Positions 33,430 to 39,515 of a stretch of 39,515 bases of DNA are shown here, in pieces. Both the position numbers and the translations under genes were made by a program. The notes under the pieces are model-generated. The model had not been told where the DNA came from, did not search any database, and worked only from the letters and a program-made list of their open reading frames with translations. Source of the DNA: Myxococcota bacterium (GTDB taxonomy: Bacteria > Myxococcota_C > UBA6777); contig CAUJFU010000340.1 of NCBI GenBank assembly GCA_963169055.1, forward strand, positions 1 to 39,515, written 5' to 3'. Within the stretch, counting starts at the first letter, position 1. Each line of letters opens with the position of its first letter.

Positions 33430-34941
33430 CTATTCTTTGTAGATCAAGCCCGTTCCGTAGTGGGGGTCATAGTTCGGACCGGGTTGGCAGGTGCGCAGAT
33501 TATTTTGGTAGTCGACTTGGCCGATCACCCAACAGGCATTTTTTGTCAAGCGCTGTTCGAGAATATAGCGTTCGACAGGCGAAAAGCCGTAGCGCGTATC
33601 GTCATCGCGGATCATCATTTGTGTCCCTTGCCACGGCGCAAATAGAGCTTTGTTGTCTGCACACCCCGGAAAACAACCAAAGCGCTTGGGCTCGTTCCCA
33701 AGGGCATCTTCGGGCAAGACCCAACGCTTGAACTCTGCCCCTTGCCAAGGCGGACAAGGTTGGTTCGGGTCGGGTGCCGGCCCAAGCGATGGAAGATAAC
33801 AGTTCGGCGGCTCACTACCGGGCGGAACAGAAGTCGCCGTCGTCCCGGGCGAAGGGTGCGCAAAGTTTCCGATCGTGTGACCGACTTCGTGGATCGCGGT
33901 GTACTCCATAAAAACATCGGGGTGCGTAAACGGCCACGGACAGCCCAATGAATTTTGTTGCGAGCAATCAGGATAACGACGGGTATTGGGGGGTAATCCA
34001 TCTTCGCGGTCGGGCAAGCTATCGTCACAAAGACACCGTCCCCCCGGAGCATCCCACACACACTGTCCGGGATGCTTTGCGATCCATGCGTTGCAGGCCG
34101 CTTCGGTTCCTGTGCGCCAACGGCGGATCGAGCGATCGTCGTTCCCCGATCCGACGATGCTCATCCAGCCTGTCCACTTGTTGGCATTCCCACCCGCCCA
34201 ACCTGAATGGTTGGCGATCACCACGACGCTATGGGCTTGACAGCGTTTTCCAGCGTCCAACAAGATCGTGCTGTACCACAAACCTCCTTTGGCTTCCCAA
34301 TCGGGTTTGGCTTGTTCGCCCATCCCCGTTGCGTTGACCCACGCTTCATAGCAGTACGAATTTTGATGCGTGATATCAAATCCCGTTTGGAGATCATCGT
34401 TTCGTACAATAGACCATCGATCAGGAAAAGATTTATACGGTTCTGTACGAAGAAATCCTTCTGTGATGCGCTGCACGAGATAGTTGTAGCGATCACGTTC
34501 TTTTTGTGGGTGAAAGCCGCACGCGACGGTCACAAGGCGAAGGCTCGGGGGCTTTCCTTCGTGAATCGGCGTGCATGCCGAAGGATCGGGATCTTTTACG
34601 CAGCGCTTGACATCGAGGAGCTTTCCCACATCGTAGCTGTTCGGCAAAGAAAAATGGCGATACCCTGTGGGGCAAGCTGGCGGTTCGGGGATCGGTTCGG
34701 GACTTGGTTCGGGGATCGGTTCAGGACTTGGTTCGGGGATCGGTTCGATGGCCTTTTCCACAACAGCTTCTTCGGGGGACGGCTCGATCGTGGGTTCGGA
34801 CTCCGAAGAGACCGCGTCTTGCGCCGCTTCGGGAGTCGGTTCGGAAACAGGTTTGGGATCGCAATGGAACAGCACAAGAGATAGACAAAAAAAGAGTAAG
34901 GTAGCAAAAAGAGTTGAGATCTTGGGATAATATCGTGACAT
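33430..34941 (-). CDS. Lipoprotein zinc metalloprotease-like protein (HEVGH)
   Basis: 503 residues from ATG 34941, with a weak Shine-Dalgarno; the longer open frame to 35151 covers the predicted promoter. The lipobox is L-F-H-C (Cys27), with Asp at +2. A Glu/Pro-rich spacer built from EPIPEPSP units follows (about 30-90, 24-bp DNA repeats). The catalytic part has 'YTAIHEVGHTIGNFAHPSPG' near residue 350, an HExxH zinc site with a further His seven residues on (H-E-x2-H-x2-G-x3-H), one residue longer than the metzincin H-E-x2-H-x2-G-x2-H. Many Cys (at least fourteen) imply disulfides in the mature domain. Upstream 'VVVIANHSGWAGG' with 'STILLDAGKR' recalls M64-type peptidases. The substrate is unknown; it is probably cell-surface or periplasmic. 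Confidence 0.75.
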   Translation of the reverse strand: MSRYYPKISTLFATLLFFCLSLVLFHCDPKPVSEPTPEAAQDAVSSESEPTIEPSPEEAVVEKAIEPIPEPSPEPIPEPSPEPIPEPPACPTGYRHFSLPNSYDVGKLLDVKRCVKDPDPSACTPIHEGKPPSLRLVTVACGFHPQKERDRYNYLVQRITEGFLRTEPYKSFPDRWSIVRNDDLQTGFDITHQNSYCYEAWVNATGMGEQAKPDWEAKGGLWYSTILLDAGKRCQAHSVVVIANHSGWAGGNANKWTGWMSIVGSGNDDRSIRRWRTGTEAACNAWIAKHPGQCVWDAPGGRCLCDDSLPDREDGLPPNTRRYPDCSQQNSLGCPWPFTHPDVFMEYTAIHEVGHTIGNFAHPSPGTTATSVPPGSEPPNCYLPSLGPAPDPNQPCPPWQGAEFKRWVLPEDALGNEPKRFGCFPGCADNKALFAPWQGTQMMIRDDDTRYGFSPVERYILEQRLTKNACWVIGQVDYQNNLRTCQPGPNYDPHYGTGLIYKE

Positions 34942-34982
34942 TTGCGCACACTCGTTTGGGGGTTTTAGGGCAAAGCAGCCCC

Positions 34983-35012
34983 AGTATGGCACGAGGACGG
35001 CGAAAAAACCAA
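34983..35012 (-). promoter_or_regulatory. Possible promoter of the metalloprotease gene
   Basis: TTGGTT (35012-35007), an 18-nt spacer and CATACT (34988-34983) on the minus strand. The match is weak in the -35 (three of six) and fair in the -10 (four of six). The start site would be near 34976, about 35 nt before the ATG. The palindrome at 35025-35053 lies 12 bp upstream of the -35. Confidence 0.3.
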
Positions 35013-35024
35013 CACCGACCCACC

Positions 35025-35053
35025 GAGAACCTTTTTCGTATCGAAAAGTTCTC
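35025..35053. promoter_or_regulatory. 29-bp imperfect palindrome in a divergent promoter region
   Basis: 'gagaacctttttcg', 'tat', 'cgaaaagttctc': twelve paired bases per arm with two unpaired bases in the left arm. It lies in the 331-bp gap between the metalloprotease (minus) and the long low-complexity gene (plus). Its size and position fit a binding site for a dimeric regulator or an RNA hairpin. The rest of the gap (35054-35272) shows only short 'caagagacg' repeats just before the plus-strand start. Confidence 0.5.
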
Positions 35054-35272
35054 ATCACAGGAGCAACCATCATAGGAGTGACGCGGTTAGATGCCAACGT
35101 TCCTCCCCAAGCCATCGGCATCTTTTGTGGACGCAAAGCCCTCCCCAACAAGGAAGTCGCTTGCTTGTCTCACACGACTCCGCTACACTACGGTCGCTGC
35201 GCAGCACCAGAAAGACGCAAACCCACAGCGTCCTTCGCTCTCAAGAGACGCAAGAGACGCAAGAGGCCGACG

Positions 35273-38200
35273 ATGCCCACCCCCCCCAAACCCAACGCTC
35301 CCAAAAGCACCGATGCCCGACAAGCATCGCGTGCCTCCGAGTCTTTGGGTGCCTCCGAATTTGATAGCCTTGCGGACGAGCTGTCCTCCTTCTCCGATGG
35401 TCTTTTTGAAAGCGAAGACGATCTCAAAGCCCTCGATCGCCCAATAATGGCGGCTTCACGCTCCGCCTCGCAATCGTCTTTGCCCGCCAACCGCAACGCT
35501 GCCGCAGCTTCCTCCGCTCTACCAAAACCTCCAAACGTCCTGCCTTCTGCCTTACCTCTGCCCGCCAAACCCGCCCTCCCCAAAGCTCCTCCGATGGCCC
35601 CCAAGCCCCCGCCGCTCCCCGCGCCCTCCTTCTCCGCAAGCCCCACAGCCTCTCGTGACCCCTTCGCCGCCACCCAAAACGACCCTTTCGCCTCACTCCA
35701 AAATGGCACCTTCGCAAGCAGCCAAGGGCTAGATGAGTCTTTTTTGCCCAAACCCAACGCCGCTTCCCTTCATTCTTCGGCTCCCATCCCCAAAGACACC
35801 ATGCAAGTTCTGGCGTTGACACCTCCCCCTCCACCCAAATCCTCCGCCTCTTCGCTGTTCGGCGCTCAAGACGCTCACGACGATCCCGCAGAAACACAAC
35901 GCGAGATCAAAAAACCCGACTTTGCGAACAAAACGCAACGCCCCGGCCCCAAAGAAGTCCTCAACAACCCACCCGACGAGTTGTGGCTTCCCGTCGAAGA
36001 CGAGAAAAAGTCCAATCGAGCGACCGATCGGGTCTTTACCATTGATGATGTACCCAACATGCCATCACGCGGTTCACGACCCCCATCCCGTCCTCCCACT
36101 CCACCCATGCCGTTTGGAACGCCTGCTGCGAACGCGCACGCAGACACAGGGGACAGCACCATGATGTCCCCCCATGCGCTCCAACCCAACGATTTCCGCT
36201 CCTCCGCTGCGGCCCATCCACCTAATCCTTTTTCTTTTCAAGGGGATGACGACGATAACAGCGCGATGCCCCTTGACCTGCTCGAAGATGACGACGAGGG
36301 CGACAGCACCATGATGTCCCCGCACAGCGATCTAGGTGGGGATGATGACGGCGATAGCACCATGCTCGCGCCCAACTTGAACAACACAGAAGCCTCTCCC
36401 TCCCTCAGTTGGGGAACTCCCAACGCTTGGCAAAACCCCTCTCATGGTTTCGCCGAATCAACCGCACCACAAGACGACTGGTACGGACTGGAAGATGCCC
36501 TTCATTCTCCCGAAGAACTCAGCCCTTCCTCTTCTTCCCTCGCAGGATTGACTGCTCCTCCCGCAAGCGGTGCTTACTCCCAACCTCCCCCCTCGCGCAG
36601 CGGTGCTTACTCCCAGCCTCCGCAGTTTCGCAATGATGCCTATGCTCAGCCTCCGCAGTTTCGCAATGATGCCTATGCTCAACCTCCCCCCTCTCGCAGC
36701 GGTGCCTACTCTCAGCCTCCGCAGCTTCGCAATGATGCCTACGCTCAACCTCCCCCCTCTCGCAGCGGTGCTTACTCTCAGCCTCCGCAACTTCGCAATG
36801 ACGCCTACGCTCAACCTCCCCCCTCTCGTAGCGGTGCCTACTCTCAGCCTCCGCCATTCTCAGGAAATTCTCCTGCACAGTATCCTCCTGCTCACGAAAA
36901 TAATTCCGTCTATCCACCGTCGCAATCGCCATTTGAACAGCCGTCGGCATCTTACATCGCAGCTTCGCCTGTTGCCTCTGCCCAGCCGTTCGGATCTTAC
37001 GCCCAAAGCGGCGCGTATCCACAACCAAGCTATCCCCAAGCCGCCTCCAACCCCTTTGCCCACCCTGCAACGTCCAGCGGAGCCTACCCACAACCTTCTC
37101 TCGATCCAACCATCGCCCCTGACGGTAGCGGTTCGCACTCTTATCCTCCCCATCAATCCGACCCTGCTTCGGAAAGTTATCGCTCCCATGCTTATCCCGG
37201 AGGCCCCCCAAACTCGCCCGTCCAACCCGCGCAGGCCCCGCCGACTTGGCCACCTCCCGCTTCTCGCCCCCAACCGCCCGCCCTTCCTGTGGTTGGGCGG
37301 GGAGGCGCACACGCACGCGGTGGCATCCCCATCGCAACATCACGCAGTAGCGCCTCGCTTGACTCCCTTGATGCTGTGCAACCCTCACGCTCCGCACCAC
37401 CGCCCTTTGATCCACGCGAAGCCGATGCCTTGATCGCCGAAGCCGAAGCTGTCGCCCGCGTCGGAGCAGGGGCCTCGTACGTTGGCCCTACCCCCAAACC
37501 AGAAAAAAAGCGCAGAATGGGGCTTGTTGTTCTGCTCTTGTTGATCCTCGTCACTTTTGGAACCGTTACAGCGGCTCTTTTCGCTTTCCGTTTCTGGGAT
37601 CGCAGAGAGGTTGTCACCAAAGCTCCGCAACATCGGGGTTCGTGGGCTGATCCTCAAATCGTTCGCCGCCAAGCCCCCCCGCCTACTCCCATCGTATCGC
37701 CCGCACCTGTCACCGATCCACCCCAAATCAATACCGCCTCCGATCCTTCGGTGGGTTCGACGTCATCGGATCCTCGTTCTCCTACACCACCGCGTGTTTC
37801 CGTGCAGCCGCCCACCAAAAAGCCCGAAGACACCGATCCCAAAAAGCCCGAAGATACCGAACCCAAAAAGCCCGAAGATGCGCAGCCTACCCGTGGGCGT
37901 AAAACCAACGATAAAACCGACGACAAAACCGACGAAGACACTCCAAAACCTCGTATCCCTCGGGGGAAAGGGGCGAAAAAGCAACCCTCTCGCAAAGTCC
38001 CACCCACACGGCGAAAAACCACCGTTGCGGCAGCAACCCCCGAAGCCACGACAGCAAGCGGCCTGCGCATCTCGATCCAACCGGCCTGCACTCTTTACGA
38101 AAAAGGCCAATCTTTGGGAAAAACGGACAAGTCCATTCTTCTCCAACGAGGCCCCGGCACCTACCGCTTCTTGTGCAAAGAAGAGAAGAAGCTGCTCTTT

Positions 38201-38503
38201 TACTCGTTCTCCGTCACAGTCCCTGCGAGCGGGCAAGCCGAGTACACAAAGACCTTGCGCCCCGGGACGTTGTACGTTCATTCTCGCCCGTGGAGCATGG
38301 TATACTCCAAAAGCTACGGGAAATTGGGTCGTTCAGGCGGTCCGATCACGCTCTACGAAGGCACTTACGACCTTCTTCTCTACAAGCGGGGTTCCCTGAT
38401 CCCGGGTCCTGGGATGCAACTCCAGCAGCGCGTCACCATCCGACCCAGCCAAACCACGCGAACGCCCGCACTTGAATTTCCTGCCCAAGACGACGACGAA
38501 TAA
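35273..38503 (+). CDS. Long low-complexity single-pass membrane protein with PEGA-like C-terminus
   Basis: 1076 residues from ATG 35273, with AAGAGG about 7 nt upstream; the frame is open back to GTG 35078, but that part is not protein-like. The N-terminal ~740 residues are presumed cytosolic and mostly disordered (Ala, Pro, Ser, Tyr, Gln-rich). They hold an acidic motif GDSTM(M/L) three times (near residues 290, 343 and 360) and a tandem 22-residue repeat (SGAYSQPPQLRNDAYAQPPP-type, about 430-525). A transmembrane helix follows (about 749-772, after KKRR). Outside are a Pro/Thr/Lys linker with KKPEDT repeats and a ~150-residue C-terminal domain. Its 'SIQPACTLYEKGQSLGKT' and 'GTYDLLLYKRGS' are PEGA-like, an envelope-facing module. 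Kinase-substrate and stalk/scaffold roles are both possible; neither is shown. Confidence 0.78.
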   Translation: MPTPPKPNAPKSTDARQASRASESLGASEFDSLADELSSFSDGLFESEDDLKALDRPIMAASRSASQSSLPANRNAAAASSALPKPPNVLPSALPLPAKPALPKAPPMAPKPPPLPAPSFSASPTASRDPFAATQNDPFASLQNGTFASSQGLDESFLPKPNAASLHSSAPIPKDTMQVLALTPPPPPKSSASSLFGAQDAHDDPAETQREIKKPDFANKTQRPGPKEVLNNPPDELWLPVEDEKKSNRATDRVFTIDDVPNMPSRGSRPPSRPPTPPMPFGTPAANAHADTGDSTMMSPHALQPNDFRSSAAAHPPNPFSFQGDDDDNSAMPLDLLEDDDEGDSTMMSPHSDLGGDDDGDSTMLAPNLNNTEASPSLSWGTPNAWQNPSHGFAESTAPQDDWYGLEDALHSPEELSPSSSSLAGLTAPPASGAYSQPPPSRSGAYSQPPQFRNDAYAQPPQFRNDAYAQPPPSRSGAYSQPPQLRNDAYAQPPPSRSGAYSQPPQLRNDAYAQPPPSRSGAYSQPPPFSGNSPAQYPPAHENNSVYPPSQSPFEQPSASYIAASPVASAQPFGSYAQSGAYPQPSYPQAASNPFAHPATSSGAYPQPSLDPTIAPDGSGSHSYPPHQSDPASESYRSHAYPGGPPNSPVQPAQAPPTWPPPASRPQPPALPVVGRGGAHARGGIPIATSRSSASLDSLDAVQPSRSAPPPFDPREADALIAEAEAVARVGAGASYVGPTPKPEKKRRMGLVVLLLLILVTFGTVTAALFAFRFWDRREVVTKAPQHRGSWADPQIVRRQAPPPTPIVSPAPVTDPPQINTASDPSVGSTSSDPRSPTPPRVSVQPPTKKPEDTDPKKPEDTEPKKPEDAQPTRGRKTNDKTDDKTDEDTPKPRIPRGKGAKKQPSRKVPPTRRKTTVAAATPEATTASGLRISIQPACTLYEKGQSLGKTDKSILLQRGPGTYRFLCKEEKKLLFYSFSVTVPASGQAEYTKTLRPGTLYVHSRPWSMVYSKSYGKLGRSGGPITLYEGTYDLLLYKRGSLIPGPGMQLQQRVTIRPSQTTRTPALEFPAQDDDE
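36563..36850 (+). repeat. 66-bp in-frame coding repeat
   Basis: Units of 66 bp start near 36695, 36761 and 36827 ('cgcagcggtgcctactctca'), with shorter half-units upstream from 36563. They encode 22-residue blocks alternating SGAYSQPP and RNDAYAQPP. The near identity of neighbouring copies suggests recent expansion. Confidence 0.85.
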
Positions 38504-38571
38504 CCCCTTTCGCGCACCTTGCGGCGCACCCTGCGCATCTTGCGCTTGTGTGCCTCCGATGGAGCAACATC

Positions 38572-39515
38572 ATGGAAGAATTCATCCGCGCTCTGCCCCC
38601 TCCTGCCAAAAAAGCCCTCGAACCCGACGCGCCCACCAAAATCAAAAAAATGGCGGCCTCTGGACGCTTGCCGATGTCGCCGCTTCAACAGATCACCATA
38701 CTTTACCTTTTGAGTTTTGATGCCGACGTTGATGTCGCCCAAACTGCGGTCCAATCCATCCAAAACCAGCCCGAAAGCACGCTGCTCACCTTGACGAGCC
38801 AAGAAGAAGCACCGCTTGAGCTGCTCGATTTCTTGGCCCGTCACACCTACCATCTCGACGCAGTCCTCCACGCGCTGATCCTTCACAAAAATACGCCTGA
38901 TCCGATCCTCGCTTGGTTGGCTTCGCACATCCAAGGCCCCTCGCTCGATCTGATCGCGCTCAACCAACAACGACAACTCCGCCACCCCCCTGTGATCCTT
39001 GCGCTGCTTCAAAACCCCCACCTGAACGAAGCATTACGCGCACGCGTCGCCGAATTTGCACTCCGCTCCAAGCTGGAAACAGGACTCTCCCAACAACAAC
39101 TCGCCGCTCTCCTTGGAAAAGAAGGAGCACAAGAACTTCTTTCCGCTGCACAAGCCGCGCAAGCCGCCAAAGAAGCCGAAGCGGCTGCACAAGCTGCCAA
39201 AGAAGCCGCCAAAGAAGCCGCACAAGAAGCCGCACAAGCTGCCAAAGAAGCTGAAGAAGCGACGCAAGAAGCCGAAGGGATCGTCGCTGAAGAAGGTTTT
39301 GAAGACGACGAGGAAGGCGAGATCCCGTTAGAAGAAGGCCCCTCTCAAGCGGAGATCGATGCAGCGCTCATCCCAGAAGAATTCGTCAAAGAAACGCCTG
39401 ACGAACCCGAAGACAAAGCACCAGAAAATATCGTTCAAAAACTACTACAAATGACGGTCTCGCAAAAGATCAAAGCGGCCTCCAAAGGAAACAAGCAAGT
39501 TCGGGGACTTTTGAT
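38572..39515 (+). CDS. HEAT-like helical protein of a conserved deltaproteobacterial type (3' partial)
   Basis: The frame runs from ATG 38572 (GGAG 9 nt upstream) off the right edge: 314 codons without a stop. The first ~180 residues are helical and HEAT-like: 'ALPPPAKKALEPDAPTKIKKMAASGRLPMSPLQQITILYLLSFDADVDVAQTA' and 'LIALNQQRQLRHPPVILALLQNPHL'. The latter is an 'NQ.RL...P.II.AL..NP' pattern I associate with uncharacterised deltaproteobacterial proteins. An Ala/Lys/Glu-rich helix of about 45 residues follows, then an acidic linker. The end begins 'MTVSQKIKAASKGNKQVRGLL', matching the 'm.v.eKIk.A..GnkeaR..L' block of the same type of protein. It starts 68 nt after the PEGA-like gene. The function is unknown. 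Confidence 0.75.
   Translation, partial: MEEFIRALPPPAKKALEPDAPTKIKKMAASGRLPMSPLQQITILYLLSFDADVDVAQTAVQSIQNQPESTLLTLTSQEEAPLELLDFLARHTYHLDAVLHALILHKNTPDPILAWLASHIQGPSLDLIALNQQRQLRHPPVILALLQNPHLNEALRARVAEFALRSKLETGLSQQQLAALLGKEGAQELLSAAQAAQAAKEAEAAAQAAKEAAKEAAQEAAQAAKEAEEATQEAEGIVAEEGFEDDEEGEIPLEEGPSQAEIDAALIPEEFVKETPDEPEDKAPENIVQKLLQMTVSQKIKAASKGNKQVRGLL

Noticed and set aside
34942..35055. Upstream start of the metalloprotease at ATG 35055 giving another lipobox-like Trp-Gly-Cys
   Set aside because: It would put two signal peptides in a row and place the predicted promoter and palindrome inside the coding region; ATG 34941 alone gives a complete lipoprotein signal.

Overview
The window looks like a chromosomal segment of a Myxococcota-type (former deltaproteobacterial) Gram-negative bacterium. 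The clues are a C-terminal Cys-x-Cys/membrane/Arg-Lys anchor of the MYXO-CTERM kind, at least eight predicted lipoproteins, calcium-loop/Cys repeats like those of MopE-type proteins, a PknB-type kinase with a PP2C phosphatase, a protein combining a T2SSE_N-like domain, a receiver and a DUF4388-like domain, and TIG- and PEGA-type surface or envelope proteins. I could not run any search, so the lineage is an inference. No rRNA, tRNA, IS element, prophage or CRISPR array was seen.

Layout. 1-2572: the 3' end of a surface-anchored protein, then a lipoprotein with fifteen 40-residue Cys/Asp repeats. 2643-4016: a GT1-type glycosyltransferase with its own promoter. 4329-9578: a four-gene minus-strand cassette (lipoprotein with propeller-like part and CxxCH; DUF1549/DUF1588-like protein with CxxCH; small lipoprotein; Tat-exported DUF1501 protein). 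9874-12517: an overlapping plus-strand operon of ECF sigma factor, putative membrane anti-sigma factor, TPR-like lipoprotein and Cys-heptad lipoprotein. 12664-13485: a YdjM-like membrane protein. 13555-17149 (minus): CcmC-like protein, Rho with a leader of about 400 nt behind a near-consensus promoter, and a membrane-anchored unknown. 17383-18840: a secreted C2-domain protein with two copies of an eight-Cys domain. 19080-24480 (minus): kinase, phosphatase and a multidomain pseudo-receiver protein. 24659-38503 is mostly plus strand: NadD, a giant PKD/TIG lipoprotein, an OmpA-like lipoprotein, a PhyH-like dioxygenase, a minus-strand metalloprotease lipoprotein, and a very long low-complexity single-pass protein with a PEGA-like end. 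A HEAT-like protein runs off the right edge.

How the parts fit. The window is dominated by envelope, export and signalling functions. Three groups behave like units: the DUF1501/cytochrome-like cassette, the ECF operon whose last product carries a regular Cys ladder, and the kinase/phosphatase/pseudo-receiver cluster. A second theme lies between genes: short tandem duplications of 27-81 bp period recur, and three of the four tail-to-tail gene junctions carry one. At two of these the duplication copies the 3' end of a coding region. The best candidates for something undescribed are the ECF/Cys-heptad operon, the C2/Cys8 protein, the pseudo-receiver protein and the propeller/cytochrome/DUF1501 cassette.
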